NCBI RefSeq assembly: GCF_014656075.1
Contig: NZ_BNBS01000024.1
Coordinates: 29,803-81,858 of the forward strand
Direction: 5' to 3'
Length of the DNA: 52,056 bases
Source: Streptomyces hydrogenans
GTDB taxonomy: Bacteria > Actinomycetota > Actinomycetes > Streptomycetales > Streptomycetaceae
Below the pieces are notes generated by a model. The model worked only from the letters and a program-made list of their open reading frames with translations. It searched no databases and was not told where the DNA came from. Position numbers and translations under genes: made by a program. Below, one piece after another: positions 8,342-15,793 of this stretch; position 1 is the first letter of the stretch, and each line of letters starts with the position of its first letter.

Positions 8342-9916
8342 GTGATCCGCCAGCAGTCCTCGCACCGCCGGACCGTCGTCCGCACCGCCGCCCTCGTCGC
8401 CTCGGCCGCCATGGTCGTCGTCGGAGTCCAGACCGGAACCGCCGGAGCCGAGACCCGCGCCGCGTCCGCCACCGAGTCCGCGACCGGGGCCGCCACCCTC
8501 GCCCTCGCCGCCCCCCAGCGAGCCGCCGCCATCCGGGACGCCCAGGCGTCGGCCGCCGACACCGCGCGCGCGATCGGCCTCGCCGACCGCGAGGAGCTCG
8601 TCGCCCGCGACGTCGTCAAGGACGCGGACGGCACCGTCCACACCCGCTACGAGCGCACCTACGACGGCCTCCCCGTCCTCGGCGGCGACCTCGTCGTCCA
8701 CCAGCGGAAGAACGGCGCCCGCTCCACCACCAAGGCGACCTCCGCCCGCATCGCGGTCCCGACCACGACCGCCGAGCGGGCCCGCGAAGGCGCCCGCAAG
8801 GTGATCTGGGCGGCCGGCGGCAAGCCCGTCCTCGCCTGGGAGACCGTCGAGAAGGGCCTCCAGCACGACGGCACGCCGAGCGAGCGCCACGTCGTCACGG
8901 ACGCCGCCACGGGCAAGGAGCTCCACTCCTACGAGGCGATCGAGACGGGCGTCGGCAACACCCAGTACAGCGGCCAGGTCACCCTCGGCACCGCCCCCGG
9001 CTTCACCCTCACGGACACCGCGCGCGGCGGCCACAAGACGTACGACCTGGCCGGCGGCACCAACGGCACCGGCACCCTCTTCACCAACTCCACCGACACC
9101 TGGGGCAACGGCCTCGCGGGCAACCGCGAGACCGCCGCCGCCGACGCCCACTACGGCGCGGCCGTCACCTGGGACTTCTACAAGAACGAGCTCGGCCGCA
9201 ACGGCATCCGCGGCGACGGCGTCGCCGCCTACTCCCGCGTCCACTACGGCAACGCGTACGTCAACGCCTTCTGGTCCGACTCCTGCTTCTGCATGACGTA
9301 CGGCGACGGCACCGGCAACGCCAAGCCGCTGACCTCCCTCGACGTCGCCGGCCACGAGATGTCCCACGGCCTCACCGCCTCCACGGCGAACCTCCGCTAC
9401 AGCAAGGAGTCCGGCGGCCTCAACGAGGCCACCTCCGACATCCTCGGCACCTCCGTCGAGTTCTACGCCGCGAACGCCTCCGACACCGGCGACTACCTCA
9501 TCGGCGAGAAGATCGACATCCGCGGCAACGGCACCCCGCTCCGCTACATGGACAAGCCCAGCAAGGACGGCAACTCCGCCGACTACTGGTCCAGCAGCGT
9601 CGGCCGCCTCGACGTCCACTACTCCTCGGGCCCGGCGAACCACTTCTTCTACCTCCTCGCGGAGGGCAGCGGCACCAAGACGATCAACGGAGTCACCTAC
9701 AACTCCCCGACCTACGACAGCTCCACCCTCGCCGGCATAGGCCGACAGAAGGCCTACAAGATCTGGTACAAGGCCCTCACCACCTACATGACCTCCTCCA
9801 CCACCTACGCCGGCGCCCGCACCGCCACCCTCGCGGCCGCCACCGACCTCTACGGCGCGACCTCCCCCGAGTACAACGCGGTCAACGCCGCCTGGAAGGC
9901 CGTGAACGTCAAGTAG
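8342..9916 (+). CDS. Secreted M4 (thermolysin-family) neutral metalloprotease
   Basis: Preproprotein of 524 aa. A Sec-type signal (RRTVVRTAALVASAAMVVVGVQTGTAGA) is followed by an FTP/PepSY-type propeptide (about 45-200) and the M4 catalytic domain. The zinc site is intact: HEMSH in VAGHEMSHGLT, the distal glutamate in GGLNEATSDILG, and the late catalytic His in DVHYSSGPANHFFY. Two Cys in SCFCMTYGDG are unusual for thermolysin itself but common in streptomycete members. The start is GTG 8342 with AAGGAG six bases before it. It should digest extracellular protein as a nutritional enzyme. A single-gene unit with a strong terminator. Confidence 0.95.
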   Translation: MIRQQSSHRRTVVRTAALVASAAMVVVGVQTGTAGAETRAASATESATGAATLALAAPQRAAAIRDAQASAADTARAIGLADREELVARDVVKDADGTVHTRYERTYDGLPVLGGDLVVHQRKNGARSTTKATSARIAVPTTTAERAREGARKVIWAAGGKPVLAWETVEKGLQHDGTPSERHVVTDAATGKELHSYEAIETGVGNTQYSGQVTLGTAPGFTLTDTARGGHKTYDLAGGTNGTGTLFTNSTDTWGNGLAGNRETAAADAHYGAAVTWDFYKNELGRNGIRGDGVAAYSRVHYGNAYVNAFWSDSCFCMTYGDGTGNAKPLTSLDVAGHEMSHGLTASTANLRYSKESGGLNEATSDILGTSVEFYAANASDTGDYLIGEKIDIRGNGTPLRYMDKPSKDGNSADYWSSSVGRLDVHYSSGPANHFFYLLAEGSGTKTINGVTYNSPTYDSSTLAGIGRQKAYKIWYKALTTYMTSSTTYAGARTATLAAATDLYGATSPEYNAVNAAWKAVNVK

Positions 9917-9935
9917 TCACCAGGCTCCGCCTCCC

Positions 9936-9959
9936 GGCCCCCGGACCCGTCCGGGGGCC
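9936..9959 (+). terminator. Rho-independent-type terminator after the M4 protease
   Basis: Perfect 10-bp stem (GGCCCCCGGA paired with TCCGGGGGCC) with a CCCG loop, 20 bp after the protease stop. No long T-run follows, as is usual in Streptomyces. A second CGGGGG/CCCCCG hairpin lies at 10041-10060. Confidence 0.8.
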
Positions 9960-10086
9960 TCTGGCGTCCGGCCCCCGAGACCTCGCACGGACGCCCTCCG
10001 GAACGGGACCCATCGGCGCCCGGTTCGTTTCGTATCCGGACGGGGGTGCGCATGCCCCCGCCGTTGCACGCCCGCACATACAACAA

Positions 10087-10122
10087 GACCCCGCGTTCAG
10101 CGTTTCCGCTGATCACGGGGTC
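10087..10122 (-). terminator. Original chromosomal terminator of the tRNA-Arg gene
   Basis: Two-part hairpin: GACCCCG/CGGGGTC outer stem and TCAGCG/CGCTGA inner stem. On the minus strand it is followed by CTTGTTGT, a T-rich tail, so it terminates minus-strand transcripts. It lies just beyond the attL tRNA fragment, where a terminator for the uninterrupted tRNA gene would be expected. Confidence 0.75.
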
Positions 10123-10141
10123 TGTGTGGCACTTCCTGCGA

Positions 10142-10185
10142 AGTGCCCCCGGCAGGATTCGAACCTGCGCACACGGCTCCGGAGG
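10142..10185 (-). repeat. attL: displaced 3' half of tRNA-Arg
   Basis: 44 bp identical to 25815-25858, covering the anticodon loop through the 3' end of tRNA-Arg(CCG). Sequence identity stops at 10141/25814 and 10186/25859. It is not a tRNA gene because the 5' half is missing. Confidence 0.93.
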
Positions 10186-10257
10186 GCATGGCTGGGACGA
10201 GGTGGACGGAGTCTCTGACCTGCACGTTCTCTCGGGCTGAGTTGCGGGGGAGGTGGC

Positions 10258-10277
10258 CTCACTCGCCACTCACTCGC
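10258..10277 (+). repeat. Left copy of 20-bp subterminal direct repeat
   Basis: CTCACTCGCCACTCACTCGC, found again in the same orientation at 25688-25707. It begins 73 bp inside the left att core. Internally it repeats CACTCGC. A candidate arm-type recombinase or Xis binding site; function inferred from position only. Confidence 0.7.
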
Positions 10278-10368
10278 AGAGGGTGCAGCCGAGGGGGAGA
10301 TGGGTCTCGGTTGGCTGACCGATCTTCGAGCGCAAACGGAAGCGATGAGCACGGTCCCTCGGCCGGCT

Positions 10369-11172
10369 TCACTGGCAGAAGGCGACGGAGGCGTCATCTC
10401 CCGACTTGTATCGCGGCCACCGGCGGCCGGTCGGGTCCGTGGCCTCAACCTCCCGGACGTTGCTGATCAGCGCGCGCGGGCCACCGGCCCGTAGTGTCGC
10501 GAACACCTCGGCCCAAGTCGCCATGCCGTACTCCGTAACGAGACGTGAGGTGCCATCGGACAGCACTGCTGCTGAGCGGACGTTCTCTGCAGCGGTGGTG
10601 CCGACGATTGCGTGCGCCGCTGCTGTTGGGCTTCCGGCCGCCACCCAGTAGCCGCTCGGTGTGTTCCGGGTCTGGCGCTGAGCGGTCACGAATCGCTGTA
10701 GAGCCTCTTTGTGTTCTTCCGTATGGGTCTCGTACTGCTCGACCTCTGCGCGAAGATCCGGAAGTACGTCGTCGACGCGCAGGTCTGTGATCACGGTGAA
10801 GTCCTGGGGGCCTTCAAGAATGATCGGTGAGTCCGCCAATACGAGGTGGTCGTAGAACCCTTCCCGCTGGCGCAGGATGGCTACAGTCGCGGACGGGGTT
10901 CCGGGATTGGCCAAGTCGCACTCGGGGTGCAGCGTCGCCACTTGTTCTAGGGCAGTGGCCAGGCCGTCTGGGAGCGATTCCTTCGGGTCGGCCAGTGCAG
11001 TGACAAGGCGACTGCCGAGCTGAGAGACGTACCACGGGACGCCATGGCGGCATCCCGTGTCGAGACCTGCGGTGCTCACTCCGTCCAGCACGAGGGCGAG
11101 GGAAGCCGTGGCCGCCACCCAATCTTCGTTGGGGGCGGTTCCGCCGGGTTCGGTGTCGATGGCGACGCGCAT
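10369..11172 (-). CDS. PP2C-like protein phosphatase (AICE left cargo)
   Basis: A 267-aa protein with residues expected of the PPM/PP2C metal-dependent Ser/Thr phosphatase fold: NED (15-17), LVLDGVST with Asp30-Gly31, and a C-terminal SGDDASVAF motif (257-265) that supplies the last metal-binding aspartates. It has no signal peptide or membrane segment. The ATG at 11172 lies two bases after the stop of the HTH gene, so the pair is one operon. Its GC looks lower than the element core. This pairing with an HTH protein suggests a signalling cassette, but its target is unknown. Alternatively it may be a degenerate PP2C with a binding role. Confidence 0.7.
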   Translation of the reverse strand: MRVAIDTEPGGTAPNEDWVAATASLALVLDGVSTAGLDTGCRHGVPWYVSQLGSRLVTALADPKESLPDGLATALEQVATLHPECDLANPGTPSATVAILRQREGFYDHLVLADSPIILEGPQDFTVITDLRVDDVLPDLRAEVEQYETHTEEHKEALQRFVTAQRQTRNTPSGYWVAAGSPTAAAHAIVGTTAAENVRSAAVLSDGTSRLVTEYGMATWAEVFATLRAGGPRALISNVREVEATDPTGRRWPRYKSGDDASVAFCQ

Positions 11173-11174
11173 GA

Positions 11175-12020
11175 TCAGCCTTCGTGTCGGTAGAGAGGGG
11201 TGACGCGTCGACTCTCCAGCACTTCGAGCGTCTTCGGGTCGTAGCGGCAGGAGATCAGAGTGGAGAATCGACGAGTGCGGACCTCTCGGTAGAGCTCTGC
11301 CAGGTTGTTCTCCAAGAAGTGGATGACTCCGTTGGCTCCGATGGAGTGGATGCCGGCGACATAGAGGAAAGTCCCCTTGCCGTCCAAGCGAGGCAGGCGT
11401 CCCAGGTACCCGATGTCACCGGCCGATCCGTCCTCATCCTGAGGAGACCTGAATTCCTTGCCCGCGGTCTTGTCCAGCAGATGCCACGCGGTGTCCTTAG
11501 CGAACCGAAGGTTGTCGTCTCCTTCGAGTACCTGCGCGATGAGCGGAGAGAGCCGAGGGCCGCAGATGACGACGTGGTTGTCTCGGTTGAGGTTCACCAT
11601 CCCCGAGGGCGGAATCACTTCGTACTGAGCGTCCAACTTCATCCCACCCAGCAGCTTCCTGAGGTGCTCGAAGTTGCCGAAGTCCTCCCGGGTGATCACC
11701 TCGCTGGGGAACTCGTCAGGCGCCTTCCCGGCCTCGTACTTGCCACCAAGCGAGACCGTGACCAGGTCCGTGCCGAAGAACGCGCGTTCCGGCGGCGGGC
11801 CGGCTGACGCGAGCTGTCCCACCCGCCCACGGCTGACGCCGAGGCGCTTGGCGATCTCTGCCTGCGTCATGCCCTTGGCCTGAGCTTCCTCGATGGCCTC
11901 TCGGCGGACGCGGGACAGCTCATTGACGTGGCTCTGGTACCGGGCCATCAGGTCGATTGCGGCTTTGGCGCGGTCGACGGGGTCCGCTACCCCAGCAACC
12001 TTCTCCATCTCGTGCTGCAC
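11175..12020 (-). CDS. HTH DNA-binding protein with uncharacterised C-terminal domain
   Basis: 281 aa from the GTG at 12020, preceded by GAAGGAG; an in-frame ATG at 12008 is the alternative. Residues 34-70 form a sigma-like/XRE-like helix-turn-helix (MTQAEIAKRLGVSRGRVGQL). The rest is a compact alpha/beta domain with HVVICGPRLSP (about 165-175), DIGYLGRLPR and FLYVAGIHSIGANG segments that look like a ligand- or nucleotide-binding fold; I do not recognise it by name. It is the first gene of the operon with the PP2C-like phosphatase. A long-spaced CCTAGGGGG inverted repeat upstream is a candidate operator, suggesting autoregulation. Confidence 0.65.
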   Translation of the reverse strand: MQHEMEKVAGVADPVDRAKAAIDLMARYQSHVNELSRVRREAIEEAQAKGMTQAEIAKRLGVSRGRVGQLASAGPPPERAFFGTDLVTVSLGGKYEAGKAPDEFPSEVITREDFGNFEHLRKLLGGMKLDAQYEVIPPSGMVNLNRDNHVVICGPRLSPLIAQVLEGDDNLRFAKDTAWHLLDKTAGKEFRSPQDEDGSAGDIGYLGRLPRLDGKGTFLYVAGIHSIGANGVIHFLENNLAELYREVRTRRFSTLISCRYDPKTLEVLESRRVTPLYRHEG

Positions 12021-12031
12021 GACTCTCCTTC

Positions 12032-12130
12032 GCCTAGGGGGGCTATCAGACTCTATCGCGAGAGGGGGTTGCGCGCAGTCCCGAGTTTGCCTACCGTACC
12101 TATCAAGCAAGACGGCAACCCCCCCTAGGC
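12032..12130. promoter_or_regulatory. Spaced inverted repeat upstream of the HTH/PP2C operon
   Basis: GCCTAGGGGGG at 12032-12042 is the exact inverse of CCCCCCTAGGC at 12120-12130, with 77 bp between. The left arm sits just upstream of the HTH gene's SD, and each arm centres on palindromic CCTAGG. The interval must carry the minus-strand promoter. A looping operator bound by the HTH protein is a plausible reading. Confidence 0.55.
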
Positions 12131-12478
12131 AACACTTCAGGTGGGCGTCTTCTTTGGTTTGACCTGCACTTATGTCGCCCGGAGAGGCCCGTGAAACGGC
12201 AGCGAAGGAAGCGATTGTCCCGGTTGAGAACTGAACAGTGGATCCAGGCATCTGCGACAAGCCGTAGGCCCTGCCGCACGCGAACAGCAAGCACCTTGCT
12301 CCGGCCGCCCTTCGGGGGCGACCACGGAGTCTTCTGCGTCGGTGAGACAGGGGCAAAGATCGCGAACTGCCATTACGCCATGTCCGCCCCTATGGAGGCC
12401 GGCGTGAAGCGATTAAGACCCTGGGCGCCCCTCCCGCTGGACCGGCGGAGTGGCCACGCCCACCGCGTCACCTGACTG

Positions 12479-12498
12479 CCGCAGCCGATCGGCTGCGG
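12479..12498. repeat. Perfect 20-bp palindrome
   Basis: CCGCAGCCGA followed directly by TCGGCTGCGG, no loop. A palindrome without a loop fits a dimeric protein-binding site better than a terminator; a candidate operator for the core operon. Confidence 0.65.
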
Positions 12499-12512
12499 CC
12501 GGTTGCCTCCCT

Positions 12513-12549
12513 CGCCCGTCCGGGCCCCATGCGGGGTGCCGTACGGGCG
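12513..12549 (+). other. Nested hairpin in the core-operon leader
   Basis: Outer arms CGCCCGT (12513-12519) and ACGGGCG (12543-12549), with inner GGCCCC/GGGG pairing across CATGC. The second of three structures in the leader. Confidence 0.5.
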
Positions 12550-12583
12550 GGGTCGAGGGGAGCCGGATGGTTCCAAACGGCGA

Positions 12584-12613
12584 GACCCCCCGGTGCTGGA
12601 ACACCGGGGGGTC
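12584..12613 (+). terminator. Strong 12-bp hairpin before the first core gene
   Basis: GACCCCCCGGTG paired with CACCGGGGGGTC around a CTGGAA loop, perfectly complementary. It lies 37 bp upstream of the first core ORF, so it could be a terminator insulating the operon from the left cargo, or an attenuator or mRNA 5' stabiliser. Confidence 0.65.
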
Positions 12614-12649
12614 GGTTCGGGCCGTTCCTGTGTGAGAGGAACACACCCA

Positions 12650-12916
12650 ATGAAGTCCATCGCTGCACTTCAGGCCGTTGTTACGGCCATCGGGTTCGAC
12701 GGTGAACCGTCGGACGCGGAGCTGGACGCGATCGAGCGGGAGATGCCGCTGATCGTGGCGGAGCTCGACCTGCTGGACGTGGAGATCTGGATGCTGGACC
12801 GCCCGGCCACGGTGCTGGACGAGCGGCGGATCCGCCGGGCCCGTAACCGGGTCCTGGACGAGCGCCGCACCCTGACCAACCGCGCCGGCGTGGCGCAGTC
12901 GGGCGGTGCCGCATGA
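12650..12916 (+). CDS. DUF6284-like small AICE protein, 88 aa
   Basis: First gene of the plus-strand core operon. The 88-aa product (SDAELDAIEREMPLIVAELDLLDVEI... RRIRRARNRVLDERR) is acidic in the first half and basic in the second, predicted as two long helices, and resembles the DUF6284 family found in streptomycete integrative elements. The ATG at 12650 follows AGAGGA. It overlaps the next gene by ATGA, so the two are translated together. No biochemical function is known to me; a role in element maintenance or transfer regulation is only inferred from context. Confidence 0.7.
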   Translation: MKSIAALQAVVTAIGFDGEPSDAELDAIEREMPLIVAELDLLDVEIWMLDRPATVLDERRIRRARNRVLDERRTLTNRAGVAQSGGAA

Positions 12917-13197
12917 CCCGCCTGACCGACCTCCCGGGCGAGGTCACCACCCTGGTGGCCGCAATCCTGGAAGCCCTCGACCTCCCGCTCCCCTCCATCG
13001 AGGACGCCGACGAGCGCAAGCACTACCGGGTCCTGGAGAAGCGGGCGCAGGACGTGAGCATCGGCCTGTCGATGCTGCTGAAGTACTCCGACGAGATGCC
13101 GGTCGAGGAGGCCGTCGTCTACGTCCGGGACTGGACGAAGCGGCACCCGGCCACCTACACCCCCTTCGACGTCACGAAGACGGAGGAGAAGGGGTGA
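12913..13197 (+). CDS. Hypothetical AICE protein, 94 aa
   Basis: Not recognised. A 94-aa, mostly helical, soluble protein with an acidic N-terminal half (SIEDADERKHYRVLEKRAQDVSIGLSMLLKYSDE) and a C-terminal RDWTKRHPATYTPF stretch. The start ATG overlaps the DUF6284-like gene by four bases, and its own stop overlaps the GTG of the next gene, placing it firmly within one translationally coupled operon with the membrane spread protein. Composition and codon use match the core genes, supporting a real gene. Confidence 0.65.
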   Translation: MTRLTDLPGEVTTLVAAILEALDLPLPSIEDADERKHYRVLEKRAQDVSIGLSMLLKYSDEMPVEEAVVYVRDWTKRHPATYTPFDVTKTEEKG

Positions 13198-14327
13198 GCG
13201 CCGCCGGCAGGGAGCTGGGAACGCTCCAGCGGGTGGTGCTGGGGGCGGCGTTCGTGCCGATGCTCGTCACCGGCGGCGCCGGCGGGTTCGGCACCTACAC
13301 CAACATCAAGGCCGCCTACGGCTCCGGCACCGCCGTCGGAGCGGTCGCGGCCGGCGAGGGCGCCACCGCCGTCCTGGCGATCGTGCTGCTCGGGCTGACG
13401 CTGCTGGGCCAGTCCTCGCCCCGCGTGATCCGAGCGGGGCTGTGGGCTCTTCCCGCAGCCGCCGCCGCCATGTCGGCCACCGCCGCGAAGACCCCCGGTG
13501 AGATGGTCATCTACGCCCTCACCCCCATGGGCATGACCGCCTCCGCCGAGGGCGCCGCCTTTCTCGCTCGCCGGATCGTGGTCTACCGAGACGGCCGGGA
13601 CGCCGAGGCCGAAGCCCACGCCGCGAACCTGGTGCAGGCGATCGCCTACCAGCGGGCCATGTCCGAGCGGCACCCCGACCCCAAGGTCCGCAAGAAGGCG
13701 GAGCTGGAGTACTGGAAGCTCGCGAAGAAGGTCGGCGCCGGGGACATCGTCCTGGGTACCCGACTGGTCGACGTCCAGCGTGAGAAGGTCACCGACGGCG
13801 CCCACGCCGCCCTCACCGCGATGTTCGGCGCCACCACCCTCGCCCCGGTTCTCACCGGACCGGTCGAGCCCGATGGCACGGTCACGGTGGAGCTGGAGGT
13901 CGACCGGTCCACCCGACCGATCCACCCCGCTAATGCGGAGGAATCGGAACGGACCGGTACGGAACGGTCTACCTCTGACCAGCCTCTTCCCGCTCTCGAA
14001 CCTGCCCTGGTCGACCCCAGCCAGGCGGAGGAAGAGCCCACCCCGCCCGCTCCTGTCGAGTCGACCGGTCGGGCGGCCATGCGGGTCGTCGCGGCCGAAC
14101 AGTCGACCCGGCCCGAACGGGTGACCCGCCGGGTGCCAGACGCGGCGAAGACGCCGGTGCCGCGCCGCACGCGAGATGAACTCCTCTCCGAGGCTCGGCA
14201 GTTGACCGAGTCGTGGCCGGTGGAGAACCTGACGGCCGACCGGATCCGGCGGGCGGTTCGTACGTCGGCGGAGAAGGGCCGGTGGCTGCGCGAGACCCTG
14301 CGCGCCGAGCGCGGTGAGGCCGCGTGA
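13194..14327 (+). CDS. Conjugal spread/transfer membrane protein with C-terminal DNA-binding-like tail
   Basis: 377 aa from the GTG at 13194. The N-terminal 125 residues contain about four hydrophobic segments (VVLGAAFVPMLVTGGAGGFG; AVLAIVLLGLTLLG; LWALPAAAAAMSATAA; EMVIYALTPMGMTA), then a cytoplasmic helical region (AAFLARRIVVYRDGRDAEAEAHA...), a Pro/Glu/Ser-rich linker, and a C-terminal helical module (DELLSEARQLTESWPVENLTADRIRRAVRTSAEKGRWL) that looks like a winged-helix. This matches the conjugal-transfer membrane proteins of AICEs and Streptomyces plasmids that act in intramycelial spreading with TraB. Overlapping starts on both sides tie it to the core operon. Confidence 0.72.
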   Translation: MSAAGRELGTLQRVVLGAAFVPMLVTGGAGGFGTYTNIKAAYGSGTAVGAVAAGEGATAVLAIVLLGLTLLGQSSPRVIRAGLWALPAAAAAMSATAAKTPGEMVIYALTPMGMTASAEGAAFLARRIVVYRDGRDAEAEAHAANLVQAIAYQRAMSERHPDPKVRKKAELEYWKLAKKVGAGDIVLGTRLVDVQREKVTDGAHAALTAMFGATTLAPVLTGPVEPDGTVTVELEVDRSTRPIHPANAEESERTGTERSTSDQPLPALEPALVDPSQAEEEPTPPAPVESTGRAAMRVVAAEQSTRPERVTRRVPDAAKTPVPRRTRDELLSEARQLTESWPVENLTADRIRRAVRTSAEKGRWLRETLRAERGEAA

Positions 14328-14662
14328 GCACGCTCCCGGTCTACCGTTGGCGCCTCGCCCCCGAGGGGCTGGCCACCTTCCGGCAGCTTCGGGCTCTGGG
14401 GCTGCGGCCGGGCGGTGCCCCGGTCGTGGCCCAGCTCGAACGCCCCCGCCGCCGGCGCGACCCGCTGATCGCCTACCTCTACCGCGTTGACACCGCCGTC
14501 CCCGTCCGGCCGATGACCCCCGCCAAGCGGGCGGCCCTCGCCGCGGCGAACGCCGCCCGGCAGATCTGCCCCGCCTGTGGGCGGGACGCCGGATACCGCA
14601 TCCCCACCTCGCTCGGCATGTGCGTCCCCTGCGCGGACGCTCCCACTGAACTCGCCGCCTGA
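14324..14662 (+). CDS. RRQRL-type zinc-binding small protein, 112 aa
   Basis: 112 aa with an arginine-rich block (LERPRRRRDPLIAYLYRVD) in the middle and a C-terminal zinc knuckle formed by CPAC (about 90-93) and CVPC (about 104-107). This architecture matches the small AICE family called RRQRL motif-containing zinc-binding proteins, here with a degenerate RRQRL block. The GTG start overlaps the upstream stop (GTGA). Basic block plus zinc knuckle suggests nucleic-acid binding; the actual role is unknown. Confidence 0.65.
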   Translation: MSTLPVYRWRLAPEGLATFRQLRALGLRPGGAPVVAQLERPRRRRDPLIAYLYRVDTAVPVRPMTPAKRAALAAANAARQICPACGRDAGYRIPTSLGMCVPCADAPTELAA

Positions 14663-14682
14663 GCGGCACCGAGGAGACTCCC

Positions 14683-15075
14683 GTGTTCGCGACCGTGTTC
14701 GTGCTGCTCTACCTCGGTCACCTGCTGGCCGACTACCCCTTCCAGACCGATCACCAGGCCGCCCATAAGGCCGAGGGCGGCGCCGCTGGGTGGCGGGCCA
14801 ACCTCACCCACGCAGCCACCCACGTGACCGCCTGCGGCATCGCCCTCGCGGCCGGCGCCGTCGTCCTCGACGTCACCCTGTCCGCGCCGGTCGCGCTGGC
14901 CGCCCTCGCATGGATCGGGTCGACGCACGCGTTCATCGACCGCCGCTGGCCGGTGCGCTGGTGGATGACCCGCATGCGCCAGACGTCCTGGGCCGACCAC
15001 GGCGGGGCCGCGCACGTCGACCAGACCGCCCACATCCTCGCCCTCGCCCTCGCCGCCGTCGCTCTCGCGGTCTGA
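14683..15075 (+). CDS. DUF3307-like small membrane protein
   Basis: 130 aa, hydrophobic throughout, with an N-terminal FVLLYLGHLLADYPFQTDHQA segment typical of DUF3307 proteins and two or three further membrane segments ([46 protein letters not shown]). A conserved-looking DRRWPVRWWM loop and HVDQTAH follow. The start is GTG 14683 behind GAGGAGA. DUF3307 proteins occur in actinobacterial plasmids and AICEs beside spread genes; function unproven. The stop codon is the first base of the repeated hairpin element. Confidence 0.68.
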   Translation: MFATVFVLLYLGHLLADYPFQTDHQAAHKAEGGAAGWRANLTHAATHVTACGIALAAGAVVLDVTLSAPVALAALAWIGSTHAFIDRRWPVRWWMTRMRQTSWADHGGAAHVDQTAHILALALAAVALAV

Positions 15076-15139
15076 CGACTGCCCGCCCGCCCCCGACCCG
15101 ACCGGTCCGGGGGCGGAAGGGGAGCCGGGACAGCCCCGC
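15073..15139 (+). repeat. Intergenic hairpin repeat, copy 1
   Basis: 67-bp segment starting at the stop codon of the DUF3307-like gene. The stem is CCGCCCCCG (15087-15095) with CGGGGGCGG (15108-15116), followed by GGGAGCCGGGACAGCCCCGC. A second copy lies at 15983-16048 with compensating stem changes. Possibly an intra-operon attenuator or mRNA processing/stability element. Confidence 0.75.
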
Positions 15140-15164
15140 CCTCACCAATCCAGGAGGAACCCCC

Positions 15165-15350
15165 ATGGCGATCTTCAACTTCGGCGGCGTCTCCATCGAC
15201 ACCACGCAGACCGACAGCGCCGACCTCACCCAGGCCCTCAAGGACGCCGGCGTCACCATCAACGGCTCGATCGTCGGCGGCAACACCTACGGCGTCAGCG
15301 GCGGCACCCACCACGGCGACGTGTACGGCACCGAGCGCAAGAACGACTGA
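15165..15350 (+). CDS. Small Gly/Thr-rich AICE protein, 61 aa
   Basis: 61 aa (MAIFNFGGVSIDTTQTDSAD... NGSIVGGNTYGVSGGTHHGDVYGTERKND). It is low in charge, rich in Gly, Thr, Asn and His, and lacks membrane segments. The ATG at 15165 follows a strong GGAGGA site. I recognise the general type from AICE operons but no family with known function. The strong Shine-Dalgarno sequence and the position between two AICE proteins support it being expressed. Confidence 0.6.
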   Translation: MAIFNFGGVSIDTTQTDSADLTQALKDAGVTINGSIVGGNTYGVSGGTHHGDVYGTERKND

Positions 15351-15396
15351 CCCCACCCCTGCCGCCTTCACTCACCATCTGACCTGGGAGAACCCC

Positions 15397-15789
15397 ATGA
15401 GCACCCTCCCCGAACCGGTCCGGGTCGTGCAGCTCCCGGACGGCACCTACACCTACGCCGACCACCTCCCCACCCCCCTCCACCCCGCACCGGGTGCGGC
15501 GCCGCAGGTAGTTCACCAGCACATCCACCAGGCCCCGCCGGACCGCACGGTGCAGCGGGTCGCGCTCGGCTCCGGGATCGGCGCCGGGACCGTCGCCGCC
15601 GGGGTCTACTTCGGCCCCCTGCTCGTCGGCGCGCTGACCGCGATCGCGGCGAACCTGGCGCTGCTCGCGTTCCTCGCCGCGGTCCTGGTCTGGGGCGTCC
15701 ATACCGTCGTCCGCTCGGTCGGCGGCCCGGACGGGCAGCAGGCCGCGAAGGCCATCGGCAAGGCGCGCCGTTCCCGGAAGGGGAAGTGA
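15397..15789 (+). CDS. DUF6251-like membrane protein, 130 aa
   Basis: 130 aa resembling the DUF6251 family of AICE/plasmid proteins. An N-terminal part reading VRVVQLPDGTYTYADHLPTP is followed by the conserved HQHIHQAPPDRTVQRVALGSG block, two adjacent membrane segments (IGAGTVAAGVYFGPLLVGALTAIAANLALLAFLAAVLVWGVHTVV) and a basic KARRSRKGK tail. The ATG at 15397 follows GGGAGAA. The tail should be cytoplasmic. Its place among spread genes upstream of traB suggests a role in the transfer or spreading complex; this is inference. Confidence 0.72.
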   Translation: MSTLPEPVRVVQLPDGTYTYADHLPTPLHPAPGAAPQVVHQHIHQAPPDRTVQRVALGSGIGAGTVAAGVYFGPLLVGALTAIAANLALLAFLAAVLVWGVHTVVRSVGGPDGQQAAKAIGKARRSRKGK

Positions 15790-15793
15790 GCCC

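Larger units (their letters stand above)
12131..12649 (+). other. Gene-free leader of the AICE core operon with hairpin cluster
   Basis: No coding frame is convincing. From 12479 to 12613 three strong secondary structures follow one another, ending 37 bp before the first core gene. The stretch upstream (12131-12470) probably holds the core promoter; TTGACC at about 12161 is the only obvious -35-like box, and no matching -10 was found. Confidence 0.5.

Noticed and set aside
10144..10190. Possible second tRNA gene at the left end
   Set aside because: Only the 3' half matches tRNA-Arg; the D arm and 5' acceptor strand are missing, so it is the att remnant.
12191..12475. 94-codon plus-strand frame divergent from the HTH gene, with a GGAGAGG near its GTG
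   Set aside because: Arg-rich, no recognisable pattern, atypical codon use, and it runs into the structured leader; I treat it as non-coding.
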